From Brevundimonas lenta (GTDB lineage: Bacteria > Pseudomonadota > Alphaproteobacteria > Caulobacterales > Caulobacteraceae), in NCBI RefSeq assembly GCF_014196335.1, contig NZ_JACIDM010000001.1:806001-870000 (forward strand): a stretch of 64,000 nt of DNA. The letters run 5' to 3'. A model generated the notes under the pieces. The model worked only from the letters and a program-made list of their open reading frames with translations, ran no database searches and was not told the DNA's origin. Positions 56,290 through 64,000 of this stretch are shown here, piece after piece. Made by a program: the position numbers and the translations under genes. The stretch's first letter is position 1; every line of letters begins with the position of its first letter.

Positions 56290-57629
56290 CCGACACCGTC
56301 GTCACGGCGGCCGCTCCGGCGCCGCTGCAGTCCGCGTTCCGCAAGACCAAATGGAGCGTCATCTGGCTGCTGACGCTGACCATCTTCTCCGCGCTCACGG
56401 TGGGCGGGCTGATGGCGCCGATCCAGGAGGCGGTGAAGATCGACCTCGGCCTCAGCGACTTTCAGCTGGCCATGATCGTCGGCAGCGCCACGGCGATTCC
56501 CGCGGCCATCCTGTCCCTGCCCATCGCGTGGCTGGTGGACCACCACACGCGCACGCGGCTGTTGATCATTCTCGCCTCGTTCTGGGCGATCGGCACGATC
56601 GGAACGGCTTTCGCGCAGGACTTCTATGGGCTGTTCGCGGCGAAGCTGGTCTCCGGCATCGGCGCCGCGACGGCCTTCCCCGTGCTCGTCTCCATCCTGG
56701 CGGACGTGTGCATGCCCGAGCGGCGCGGTCGTTCGATGCTGCTCATCTCCATTGGCGCCTGGGCCGGCGTGGCCGCGGCCTTCGCGATCGGCGGCACCCT
56801 GTTCGGCTGGCTGGAAGCCAACCCGACGGCGTTCATTGCGAACATGCCGCCGTGGCGTGAGGCGCATCTGCTGGTCGGCATCGCCGCCGCCATTCTGGTC
56901 CTTCCGCTGTTCCTGATCCGGGAGCCCGCGCGTCACGAGGTCGAACAGGCCAACCCGCCCCTGCGGGAGGCGCTGAAAGCCTTCTGGCGCCGCCGGGCAT
57001 TTCTGGGCTGGCTCTATGTCGGGAATTTCGCGGGCGGTTTCGCCGAGGGCGCCGCGGCCCTGTGGCTGGGATCCGTGCTGGTCCGGCAATACGGTCAGTC
57101 GCCCGGCGAGTTCGGCGGCTGGGTCGGTCTGGTGATCCTGGGGTCGGGGATTCTCGGCTCGATCATCGGCGGCTTCACCGCGGACATCAGCCAGAAGCTG
57201 AAGATCCGTGGCGCCATCCTGCTGCCGGCGCTGATCGCCACGGCCCTGAGCATTCCGGCCAGCGCCTATCCGATCATGCCGAACGTCACGCTCTTCGCAT
57301 GGGTCCTGTTCGCCCTTCTGCTGGGCGGGGTGATCATCAATCTGGTGAACTCGGCGGCGATCGCCGTCCTGCTGCCGAACGAGGAGCGCGCGACCAGCCT
57401 GGCGGCCCTGGCCATCATCGGCAAGATCGTCGGCGGACCGGTGACGGCGGCGGTCATCGCCGGGATGACGATGCTGTTCAAGGGACCGATGGGGCTCGGC
57501 GTGACCCTGACCTGGCTGGGCGTCGTCACCGGCTTCATCTCCCTGGCCGGATACTGGCTGGCGATGCGCTATGCGCCCCGGCCGGTCGCCGCGACCGCGC
57601 CGGAAACCGCTCCGGCCGAGGCGGTCTGA
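56286..57629 (+). CDS. MFS transporter (spinster-like)
   Basis: 447 residues, twelve predicted helices. The MFS signature between helices 2 and 3 is LVDHHTRTRLLI, and ERRGRSMLLISIGAWAG lies near helix 5. The sequence resembles the spinster-related MFS proteins common in sphingomonad and Caulobacterales catabolic clusters. ATG overlaps the hydrolase stop (ATGA). It probably imports the substrate that the hydrolase, ligase and thiolase then process. Confidence 0.85.
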   Translation: MTDTVVTAAAPAPLQSAFRKTKWSVIWLLTLTIFSALTVGGLMAPIQEAVKIDLGLSDFQLAMIVGSATAIPAAILSLPIAWLVDHHTRTRLLIILASFWAIGTIGTAFAQDFYGLFAAKLVSGIGAATAFPVLVSILADVCMPERRGRSMLLISIGAWAGVAAAFAIGGTLFGWLEANPTAFIANMPPWREAHLLVGIAAAILVLPLFLIREPARHEVEQANPPLREALKAFWRRRAFLGWLYVGNFAGGFAEGAAALWLGSVLVRQYGQSPGEFGGWVGLVILGSGILGSIIGGFTADISQKLKIRGAILLPALIATALSIPASAYPIMPNVTLFAWVLFALLLGGVIINLVNSAAIAVLLPNEERATSLAALAIIGKIVGGPVTAAVIAGMTMLFKGPMGLGVTLTWLGVVTGFISLAGYWLAMRYAPRPVAATAPETAPAEAV

Positions 57630-57632
57630 GCC

Positions 57633-58013
57633 GTGGCGTCGTGCGGCCCCGTCCACGCCGTGGTCAGCATCTCCCGTCTCGCGGAGATCACCGGCGTCAC
57701 GCCCCGGGCCCTGCGGCACTACGAGGACGTCGGCCTGATCCGGCCGCTCAGGTCAGCCGCCGGCGTCCGCCTGTTCACGCCGGACCAGTGCGAACTGGCC
57801 TCGCGCATCGTGCTGCTGCGCCGCTGCGACCTGTCGCTGGACGAGATCCGCGATGTGCTGGCGGGCGCGCCGTCGGAGGACGACCGAGCGACCCGCCTGC
57901 GAGACGTCCTGGAGCGAAAGGCCGCCGACCTCAGCCGCACGCTCGAGGTCGTGAACGCCGCCCTCGCCGGGAACAGCCCTGTCGAGACGCAGGACCGCCG
58001 ACAGGCGGCCTGA
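57633..58013 (+). CDS. MerR-family transcriptional regulator
   Basis: 126 residues from a GTG 3 bp after the MFS stop; another GTG at 57660 would give a product more typical at the N-terminus. The MerR helix-turn-helix (ISRLAEITGVTPRALRHYEDVGLI) is followed by the coiled dimerisation helix. No cysteine pattern for metal sensing is seen, so it likely senses an organic ligand or has a general role in the cluster. Confidence 0.85.
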   Translation: MASCGPVHAVVSISRLAEITGVTPRALRHYEDVGLIRPLRSAAGVRLFTPDQCELASRIVLLRRCDLSLDEIRDVLAGAPSEDDRATRLRDVLERKAADLSRTLEVVNAALAGNSPVETQDRRQAA

Positions 58014-58050
58014 GCTTTCGCTCCTTCCAAACCCAATTCCGAGGCCTGCC

Positions 58051-59235
58051 ATGACCAAAGCCCTGATCGCCGGCGTGGGCATGATCCCCTTCGCCAAGCC
58101 CGGCCAGAGCGCCGACTGGGACGTGATGGCGGAGGAAGCCATTCGCCTGGCCCTGACGGACGCGGGTGTCGGCTATGAGCAGATCCAGCAGGCCTACGCA
58201 GGCTACGTCTACGCCGACTCCACCGCCGGCCAGTCGGCGCTGTACCGGGTCGGCTGCACGGGCATCCCGATCGTCAACGTCAACAACAACTGCTCGACCG
58301 GATCGACGGCGCTGTACCTCGCCCGCCAGATGATCGAGGCGGGCGCCGCCGATTGCGTCCTGGCCTTCGGCTTCGAGCAGATGTTGCCCGGCGCCCTCGG
58401 GGCGGTCTTCAACGATCGCAAGCGGACGCTGGATCACCACCTGACGAAGCAGGAGGAAATCCTCGGCAAGGACGATGCGTCGCCGCTGGTGGCGCAGCAG
58501 TTCGGCGGCGCCGGTCTGGACTATCAGGCCCGCTACGGCGCGGCCGACGAGGTGTTCGGCATGGTGGCGGTCAAGGCGCGTCGCCACGCCGCCAACAATC
58601 CGCTGGCCCTGTTTCGCGACCCGATCAGCCTGGAGCAGGTGATGGAGTCGAAGCATCTGTACGGCCCGCTGACGCGCTTCCAGGCCTGCCCGCCGACCTG
58701 CGGAGCCGCCGCCGGCGTCCTGGTGTCCCCGGCGTTCGCCGCGCGGCACGGGCTGGATGCGCGCGTGGCCATTCTCGGCCAGGCCATGACCACCGACTAC
58801 GCCGAGACCTTCCAGGGCCGTTCGATGATGAGCGTCGTCGGCTATGAGATGAGCCGCGAGGCCGCGCGGTCGGTCTATGAACAGGCGGGCGTCGGACCGG
58901 ATGAAATCCAGGCCGTCGAGCTGCACGACTGCTTCACGGCCAACGAACTGATCACCTACGAAGCCATCGGCCTGTGCCCGGAAGGCGGGGCCGAGGCCTA
59001 CATCCGCGACCAGCAGAACACCTATGGCGGCCGGCATGTGGTGAACCCGTCCGGCGGCCTCCTGTCCAAGGGGCATCCGCTCGGCGCGACCGGCCTCGCC
59101 CAGTGTTTCGAGCTCACGCAGCAGCTGCGCGGTCAGGCGGGCGCGCGACAGGTCGACGGCATGCGGTTCGGCCTGCAGCACAACCTCGGCCTCGGCGGCG
59201 CCTGCGTGGTCACGCTCTATGGAGCGGCGGGCTGA
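58051..59235 (+). CDS. Thiolase-family protein (SCP2/lipid-transfer-like acetyl-CoA acyltransferase)
   Basis: 394 residues. Active-site Cys81 in NNNCSTGSTAL and C-terminal SKGHPLGATG with the catalytic His; the second Cys is in GGACV rather than the usual CxG. These features match the SCP2-type thiolases found in steroid and branched-chain degradation. It could shorten the CoA ester made by the ligase. It closes the plus-strand cluster 37 bp after the MerR gene and just before a tRNA on the other strand. Confidence 0.85.
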   Translation: MTKALIAGVGMIPFAKPGQSADWDVMAEEAIRLALTDAGVGYEQIQQAYAGYVYADSTAGQSALYRVGCTGIPIVNVNNNCSTGSTALYLARQMIEAGAADCVLAFGFEQMLPGALGAVFNDRKRTLDHHLTKQEEILGKDDASPLVAQQFGGAGLDYQARYGAADEVFGMVAVKARRHAANNPLALFRDPISLEQVMESKHLYGPLTRFQACPPTCGAAAGVLVSPAFAARHGLDARVAILGQAMTTDYAETFQGRSMMSVVGYEMSREAARSVYEQAGVGPDEIQAVELHDCFTANELITYEAIGLCPEGGAEAYIRDQQNTYGGRHVVNPSGGLLSKGHPLGATGLAQCFELTQQLRGQAGARQVDGMRFGLQHNLGLGGACVVTLYGAAG

Positions 59236-59288
59236 GGTCTGCGGACAAGCCCGGCGGAACAGCCTCGGGGGCCTGATCCCGAAAGAGA

Positions 59289-59373
59289 TGGTGCGGGCGG
59301 TCGGGCTCGAACCGACACTCCTTTCGGAACCGGATTTTGAGTCCGGCGCGTCTACCAATTCCACCACGCCCGC
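59289..59373 (-). tRNA. tRNA-Leu (anticodon CAA)
   Basis: An 85-nt minus-strand gene including an encoded CCA end. The 7-bp acceptor stem is GCGGGCG/CGCCCGC, the anticodon stem CCGGA/TCCGG encloses loop CTCAAAA (anticodon CAA), there is a long variable arm as expected for leucine, and the T-loop reads GGTTCGAGCC. No integrase gene or repeated attachment site lies nearby. Confidence 0.96.
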
Positions 59374-59429
59374 GTGGGTGTGCGCCTACAGGGACGAGGC
59401 CGGGATTGCAACTCGGCAGGATGGCCGGA

Positions 59430-60305
59430 TCAGCCGCCGTCGGCTTCCCGGGCGTTGCGGCTCTCCTCGCGGGTGCGGCGATCCTGGTCGCGCGACGCGT
59501 CGCGTTCGCTGCGGGTCTCGTAGCCCTCGGTGACGAAGTTGGCGCGGAAGGTGACCATGACCTGGGGGATCGGGCCGGTGGAGCCGTCGCCGCGGCGGAC
59601 ACGGGAGCCGACGACGGCGCGGCGCGCGGCCTCGCCGAAGCCGCCCTTCACCGGATGCTCCGACTCCACCGCGCAGTCGCGCAGGCGGCCGTCCGGATTG
59701 GTCAGGCAGGAGACCACGGCGAAGCCGCGGGCGTAGCGGGTGGACGGGTATTCCACGACGGGCGTCCGGACCCAGGTCAGTCCTGCGGGCAGGCCGCCAT
59801 CGGGGAGGGCCGCCAGCTGGGCGTCGCGCGGATCGGTCAACGGTCGACGACAGGCGAACAGCGTGTCGTCGATGGCGGTCGTGGAGGCGGGCAGGGTCAC
59901 GTCGTATCGCAGATTGCGGCCCGGTCCTGCGCCGTTGGGCACCAGCACCTGCAGACGGCCGCCCTGGCGCATCTGGCGTGCGAGGGGCGCGGGGCGTTCG
60001 CTGACCGCCATCGCCCGGTTGATGGCGACGTTCCAGTTCTGCATGGACATGGGCGCGTCGCCGAAGGCGAGGCCGATCGTGCGCGTGGGTGCGTCCGCGT
60101 CGGTCGGTTCCGGCAGGCCGCCGACGATGGCCTCGAAGCCGCCGTCGACGCAGCGGGTCGTCAGGCTGAGGCCGTTGTCGAAGAGCGTGTAGGCCATCAC
60201 CAGCTTTTCGCGGTGGTTGCGGTACAGGCTCCAGTCGCCCGTGTCCTGGGCGAGGGCGGGCAGGGCGACGGCGCTGATGCACAGCGCAACAATGATCTTC
60301 TTCAT
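59430..60305 (-). CDS. Secreted protein with C-terminal TonB-like domain
   Basis: Start at 60305 (MKKIIVALC) gives 291 residues with a signal peptide (about 1-20, ending ALAQ). The C-terminal part (YPSTRYARGFAVVSC, NPDGRLRDCAVESEHPVKGGFGEAA) has the pattern of TonB C-terminal domains seen in many alphaproteobacterial periplasmic proteins. The last 25 residues are highly charged. No membrane anchor besides the signal is visible, so it is not a canonical TonB. Function unknown. It lies 19 bp after a CcdC-like gene on the same strand. Confidence 0.65.
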   Translation of the reverse strand: MKKIIVALCISAVALPALAQDTGDWSLYRNHREKLVMAYTLFDNGLSLTTRCVDGGFEAIVGGLPEPTDADAPTRTIGLAFGDAPMSMQNWNVAINRAMAVSERPAPLARQMRQGGRLQVLVPNGAGPGRNLRYDVTLPASTTAIDDTLFACRRPLTDPRDAQLAALPDGGLPAGLTWVRTPVVEYPSTRYARGFAVVSCLTNPDGRLRDCAVESEHPVKGGFGEAARRAVVGSRVRRGDGSTGPIPQVMVTFRANFVTEGYETRSERDASRDQDRRTREESRNAREADGG

Positions 60306-60324
60306 GTTGAGGTCCCCCGTAAGA

Positions 60325-60861
60325 TCAGGCTTCGACAGCCAGGTGTTCATCGGTTCCGCCCGCCAGGATGCGGCGGGCGCGGATCCACATTTCGATGCGC
60401 TGCACGACGACCAGCCCCATCGCGAACAGCATGAAGGCGTCCTGGATGGCCAGCGGGTTCACGTGCCAGTCGGCCGCGTGTTGTTCCATCCACGGGCGCA
60501 GGGCCTGGCGGCTGAGCAGGAGGGCGACGATCAGGATCAGACCCAGGGGCGAGGCCTGGGCGGTTAACGATCCGTCCGCCAGGCGATGGATCACCACCAT
60601 GCGGCCCCGCTGCCAGCCGAGCGCGGCGCCGAGCGCGAGCCCGACGGCGAGGATAAGCCACGACAAGGGGCCGAACGGCGCGGCCGCCGGTTGGCCGTAG
60701 GTCATGCTGGCCCACAGACCCAGGCTGATCAGGGCGACGATCACCAGGGGCATGATCCACATGCGGTTCGGATGCAGCGGACGCGGGCGTCGGTTCCGCA
60801 GCAGCATCAACGGCACGGCGACCGCCACCGCGATGAGCGGAATCATCTGTTCGTTGGTCAT
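60325..60861 (-). CDS. CcdC-like (DUF1453) integral membrane protein
   Basis: Start at 60861 (MTNEQMIPL), 178 residues, with about five hydrophobic helices and short loops. The order of helices and the WQRGRMVVIHRLADGSL segment resemble the DUF1453/CcdC family linked to cytochrome c biogenesis in Bacillus, but a function in this group is not established. A run of nine G on the coding strand lies about 10 nt before the ATG where the ribosome site should be. Confidence 0.6.
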   Translation of the reverse strand: MTNEQMIPLIAVAVAVPLMLLRNRRPRPLHPNRMWIMPLVIVALISLGLWASMTYGQPAAAPFGPLSWLILAVGLALGAALGWQRGRMVVIHRLADGSLTAQASPLGLILIVALLLSRQALRPWMEQHAADWHVNPLAIQDAFMLFAMGLVVVQRIEMWIRARRILAGGTDEHLAVEA

Positions 60862-60976
60862 GCGTGCGACGCCCCCCCCCGCGCCCTTGAACGGGCGTGG
60901 ACCTTGCCAAAGCTTAATACGGTCCGCGCATCCGTAAAGCGCGCTCGTCGCCTCTTCCTGTCGCAAGGAGAAGACG

Positions 60977-61138
60977 ATGCGGATCCGACGACTGATGGCG
61001 GCCGCCCTGGGCGGCGTTCTGCTGTCCTGCCAGGGGCCGGCGGCGGTATTGGCCCAGGAGGCTGCGATCGAGGCGGTCGCAGGCTCTCACGCGGATCGCG
61101 CGTGGACGCTGGGCAAAGCGAACAGGCCGGCGGCCTAG
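60977..61138 (+). CDS. Small exported peptide (53 aa)
   Basis: ATG 60977 with AAGGAG 6 nt upstream encodes 53 residues: basic start MRIRRLM, hydrophobic core, and a likely cleavage after VLAQ (about 27), leaving about 26 residues. It is transcribed divergently from the CcdC-like gene and overlaps the end of the convergent FAH gene by 4 bp. No known family; it may be a small secreted protein or a remnant. Confidence 0.45.
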   Translation: MRIRRLMAAALGGVLLSCQGPAAVLAQEAAIEAVAGSHADRAWTLGKANRPAA

Positions 61139-62142
61139 ACCTTCTCGACCGTCTGCTCGATGGCGCCGAAGATCGAGTGGTGCTTGTCGTCCAGCATTTC
61201 GATGCGGACGGTGTCGCCGGCTTTCAGGAAGCCGGTCTCGGCCTTGCCGCGCAGGATCGTCTCGACGGTGCGGACCTCGGCGATGCAGGAGTAGCCGAGG
61301 CCGCCTTCGGCGACCGGCTTGCCGGGGCCGCCGTCGGCGTCGCGGTTCGAGACCGTGCCCGACCCGATGATAGTGCCCGCGCACAGGCTGCGGGTCTTCG
61401 CCAGGTGGGCGATCAGGGTGCCGAAGTCGAAGGTCATGTCGACGCCGGCGTCGGCCTTGCCGAAGTCCTCGCCGTTCAGCTGCACCGACAGGGTCCCGTG
61501 TAGCTTGCCGTCCTTCCAGCGGTCGCCGAGCGCGTCCGGCGTGACGAACACCGGGGACAGGGCCGACGCGGGCTTGGACTGGACGAAGCCGAAGCCCTTG
61601 GCCAGTTCGGCCGGGATCAGATTGCGCAGGGAGACGTCGTTGACCAGACCGACGAGGCGGATGCTGGCGAGAGCCTCTTCGCGCGTCACGCCCTGCGGCA
61701 CGTCGCCGACGACCACGACGATCTCGGCTTCCAGATCGCAGCCCCAGGCCTCGTCGGCCAGCGGGATCGCGTCGCGGGGGGCGAGGAAGGAATCGGAGCC
61801 GCCCTGGTACATCAGGGGGTCGGTCCAGAAGCTGTCGGGCATCTCGGCGTTGCGGGCCTGACGCACGAGGGCGACGTGGTTCACATAGGCCGAGCCGTCG
61901 GCCCACTGGTAGGCGCGGGGCAGGGGCGAGGCGGCTTCGCGTTCGTGGAAGCGGCCCTGCGGCACGCCGCCGTGCTCGAGGCTCTCGGCCAGGGCGCGCA
62001 GATCGGGTTCGACCCGATCCCAATTATCCAGCGCCGCCTGCAGGGTCGGGGCGATCAGGAAGGCGTCGGTGAACCAGGCGAGGTCGCTGGAGACGAGAAC
62101 GAGACGGCCGTCGCGGCCGTGCTTGAGCGAGGCGAGTTTCAT
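61135..62142 (-). CDS. Fumarylacetoacetate hydrolase family protein
   Basis: 335 residues. An N-terminal FAH cap-like domain is followed by the hydrolase core with metal ligands in DLEAEIVVVVGDV and GTIIGSGTVSNRD. The length and N-terminal region (MKLASLKHGRDGRLVLVSSD) are typical of the FAA-hydrolase proteins next to homogentisate genes, but no other tyrosine-pathway gene is here. It cleaves a C-C bond in a beta-diketo acid; the exact substrate is unknown. Confidence 0.83.
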   Translation of the reverse strand: MKLASLKHGRDGRLVLVSSDLAWFTDAFLIAPTLQAALDNWDRVEPDLRALAESLEHGGVPQGRFHEREAASPLPRAYQWADGSAYVNHVALVRQARNAEMPDSFWTDPLMYQGGSDSFLAPRDAIPLADEAWGCDLEAEIVVVVGDVPQGVTREEALASIRLVGLVNDVSLRNLIPAELAKGFGFVQSKPASALSPVFVTPDALGDRWKDGKLHGTLSVQLNGEDFGKADAGVDMTFDFGTLIAHLAKTRSLCAGTIIGSGTVSNRDADGGPGKPVAEGGLGYSCIAEVRTVETILRGKAETGFLKAGDTVRIEMLDDKHHSIFGAIEQTVEKV

Positions 62143-62201
62143 GCCTCAAGGCTTAGGCGGTTTCGGCGGAGGGGGAAACCGTCAGTCGCGTTATCGAGGC
62201 G

Positions 62202-62927
62202 CTAACCGCGCGCGGCGCGGCCCGACAGCTCCGCCAGGGCCGCGCGCATCTCGCCGACCCGGGCGCGTTCATCGCGCCAGTGCTGGTTGAAGGCGGCGAC
62301 GGCCAGGCGCAGGGCGTCGGTCTGTTCGCGCGCGGTCATGTCGCGCGGTTGGGCACCGGGCTTTTCCGGCTTGTCCGCCTTTGCGGGCGCGGCGGGGGCC
62401 ACGTTGACGATGGTGATGTTGCCGGCCGCCGCGGCCGAGGCGGCGGAAGCGCTGTCGTGATGCGCGTCGTCGTGATCGCCGTGACCGTGGTCGTCTCCGT
62501 GATCGTGGTGCTCATCGTGGCCATGATCGTGGTCGTGGCCATGGCCATGGGGGGCGTGGCGACGGCCGGCGACGGCGGCGCGCAGGGCGCTGACGCTGTC
62601 CGCCAGGCCTGAATCGGAGACGAACGCGATCGTGTGACCCAGACGGCGCTTGATGACGCCGAGCAGGTCCTCGGCCCGCGCCTTCAGGGCGTTGTCGTCG
62701 GCCTTCATCGCGTCCTTGGCGGCCTTGTCGATGACCTTCCAGATGGCGGGGGTGGCGTCGCCCTCGTCCCGGCGCGAGCGGGCGCCGTACCAGTAGCCCG
62801 CCATCAGGGCGGCCAGCAGGATCAGGAGGCCGGCGACCCATAGCACCGGGTCGGCGCCGAGCAGGATCGGGGCGTCGAGCGGGGCGTTGGCAGGATCGGC
62901 CGTGGCGAAGTCTGCGCCGTAGGACAT
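62202..62927 (-). CDS. Membrane-anchored protein with His-rich segment
   Basis: Start at 62927 (MSYGADF) with GGGGAG upstream; 241 residues. One membrane helix (about 28-48) is followed by a charged helical region and a segment of about 35 residues (roughly 128-162) made mostly of His, Asp and Gly in HGHDHDHGH-style repeats, then a helical tail. The His/Asp tract should bind Zn, Ni or Co or buffer metals. No known family. The segment's simple repeats could expand or contract. Confidence 0.65.
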   Translation of the reverse strand: MSYGADFATADPANAPLDAPILLGADPVLWVAGLLILLAALMAGYWYGARSRRDEGDATPAIWKVIDKAAKDAMKADDNALKARAEDLLGVIKRRLGHTIAFVSDSGLADSVSALRAAVAGRRHAPHGHGHDHDHGHDEHHDHGDDHGHGDHDDAHHDSASAASAAAAGNITIVNVAPAAPAKADKPEKPGAQPRDMTAREQTDALRLAVAAFNQHWRDERARVGEMRAALAELSGRAARG

Positions 62928-63040
62928 GGGACTCCCCGCTGATGCGACCGCAGCGTGCGGCGAACGCATTCTGATCCGACGGCCCCGCTTGGCAATGGAA
63001 AAGGTTAACGACGACGCGAATTCGCGCGCCGGGCGAGCGG

Positions 63041-63301
63041 TCAGCCGTGGGGCGTGATCAGCGCGCGCGCTTCCGCGCTTCGGGTCCCGCCGACATCGCG
63101 GACCTCGATCTCGACCGAGACGGAGCCCTCGGGATCGTGAGCCCACAGGTAGCGGCGCTCGATCTCGACCTCGCGGCCAGAGGGTGCGACGCCGGTGAAG
63201 GTGTCGCCCCAGGGGGTGATCTTCTTGATGTCCGGCCACGGCAGGGCGCAGGCGGCGTCCAGCTCCTCAAGGGCCACGACCGAGAGTTCGTCATCATTCA
63301 C
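63041..63301 (-). CDS. Small hypothetical protein (86 aa)
   Basis: The GTG at 63301 overlaps the stop of the upstream methyltransferase-like gene (GTGA) and is the preferred start; a TTG at 63307 would add two residues. The protein is soluble and beta-rich (WGDTFTGVAPSGREVEIERRYLW, SVSVEIEVRDVGG). It could be a small immunity- or chaperone-like protein, but I do not recognise it. Confidence 0.6.
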   Translation of the reverse strand: MNDDELSVVALEELDAACALPWPDIKKITPWGDTFTGVAPSGREVEIERRYLWAHDPEGSVSVEIEVRDVGGTRSAEARALITPHG

Positions 63302-63768
63302 AGCCAACGGCGCACCTTTGAGCGGTAGGCGTCGTAGTCGGCGCCGAATTTCCCCGACAGATAGCGCTCCTCGGGCAGGATGACGAACCGGTCGACGACC
63401 ACCAGGCAGGGCAGCACCAGGGCCAGGGCGATCAGACTATCCATGGCGGTGGCGAAGCCGGCGTACATCAGGGCGAAGCCGATGTAGATCGGGTTGCGGC
63501 TGAACCGGTACAGGCCGTTTGTCACGAGCGCCGTCGTCGGCTTCCACGGCTCCGGACGGGTGCCGATGCTGCGGAACTGGCCGACGGCTACGCCCTCCAG
63601 AACCAGGCCGCCGATGATCAGGGCGAAGGCGGCGTAGCGGCGGACCTGCGGCTCCAGGCCGAGGCCGGGGTCGGCGACGACGTGCGTCAGCAGCCAGCCG
63701 ACCAGCAGGAAGCTGAGATAGATGAGGGGCGGCGGCGCGAGGACGCCGGGGCGGTCGGGCGCGGTCAT
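63298..63768 (-). CDS. Isoprenylcysteine carboxyl methyltransferase-family membrane protein
   Basis: 156 residues with four hydrophobic helices. The C-terminal half shows the family pattern LYRFSRNPIYIGFALMYAG and EERYLSGKFGADYDAYRSKVRRW, as in the ICMT/PEMT-like methyltransferases of bacteria. The methyl acceptor is unknown. It overlaps the cupin gene by 4 bp upstream and the 86-aa gene downstream. Confidence 0.82.
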   Translation of the reverse strand: MTAPDRPGVLAPPPLIYLSFLLVGWLLTHVVADPGLGLEPQVRRYAAFALIIGGLVLEGVAVGQFRSIGTRPEPWKPTTALVTNGLYRFSRNPIYIGFALMYAGFATAMDSLIALALVLPCLVVVDRFVILPEERYLSGKFGADYDAYRSKVRRWL

Positions 63769-64000
63769 ACCGTCTGGCCCTGCGGCGCAGTGAAGTCCGA
63801 GACGGGGGCGTCGCCGGTGTTGATCACCTCGGACGGTTCGAAGATCAGCACCTCGGCCTCTTCGTCGGCGGCGGTGCGATGCTCTACGCCGCGCGGCACG
63901 ACGATGAATTGGCCCGGCTCAAGCGCGACGACGCGGTCGCGGAACTCGACCCGGAAGCGGCCCTTCCAGACCAGGAACATTTCGTCGGCGTCGGCGTGAC
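63765..64000 (-). CDS. Cupin-domain protein, C-terminal part (cut by window edge)
   Basis: The frame is open through the right edge: codons for HADADE precede the ATG at 63980, and this His-x-Asp-Glu run followed by MFLVWKGRF is the first half of the cupin metal-binding motif, so the true start is outside. PGQFIVVPRGVEHRTAA supplies the second cupin motif with its His. It is a small single-cupin protein of unknown substrate. Confidence 0.75.
   Translation of the reverse strand, partial: HADADEMFLVWKGRFRVEFRDRVVALEPGQFIVVPRGVEHRTAADEEAEVLIFEPSEVINTGDAPVSDFTAPQGQTV

Noticed and set aside
59289..59373. tRNA-Leu as an integration site for a mobile island
   Set aside because: No integrase, no repeated 3' end of the tRNA and no change in composition on either side.

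Overview
The window is GC-rich chromosomal DNA from an alphaproteobacterium, most likely of the Caulobacterales (Caulobacter/Brevundimonas type). I infer this from the base composition, the many TonB-dependent receptors, the RpiR-type inositol regulator with an inositol ABC transporter as known in Caulobacter, and the tightly overlapped operons. There are about 54 protein genes and one tRNA. I see no insertion sequence, integrase, phage gene or CRISPR array, and no gene-free stretch longer than about 300 bases.

Layout: 1-1031, end of a polysaccharide flippase. 1078-4125, a phospholipase C-like phosphoesterase carrying a repeat propeller. 4230-4451, a small unknown gene. 4559-9795, a five-gene DyP-peroxidase operon with two unknown proteins, an FAD oxidoreductase that has lost its redox cysteines, and an outer-membrane protein. 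9909-18609, a complete kdp potassium-pump operon (small ORF, kdpF, A, B, porin, C, D, E). 18812-19334, three overlapping small ORFs. 19335-23825, a two-component system with a PepSY protein, divergent from a TonB receptor. 23791-27423, PhoD phosphatase, inositol monophosphatase and an organophosphate antiporter. 27522-37628, inositol catabolism (iolA, B, E, D, C, R and two tandem idh genes). 37829-46032, a TonB receptor divergent from a beta-propeller phytase, then an inositol ABC transporter. 46037-52541, a beta-mannosidase/esterase operon divergent from another TonB receptor. 52603-59235, an acyl-CoA ligase, TetR, serine hydrolase, MFS, MerR and thiolase cluster. 59289-59373, tRNA-Leu. 59430-64000, mixed small operons.

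The most coherent system is at 23.8-46.0 kb. It reads as a phytate-to-central-metabolism module: outer-membrane receptor, lipoprotein phytase, inositol ABC importer, an organophosphate antiporter with a cytosolic inositol monophosphatase for partly dephosphorylated products, then inositol dehydrogenases and IolE, IolD, IolB, IolC (fused to a DUF2090 domain, a candidate IolJ aldolase) and IolA. Matches to the known alphaproteobacterial IolR operator (GGAA-N6-TTCC) lie upstream of the antiporter operon (exact), between the phytase and its receptor (one mismatch) and upstream of the idh genes (one mismatch). This suggests one regulon joins phosphate-ester scavenging to inositol breakdown. The DyP operon is the second candidate for an undescribed system.
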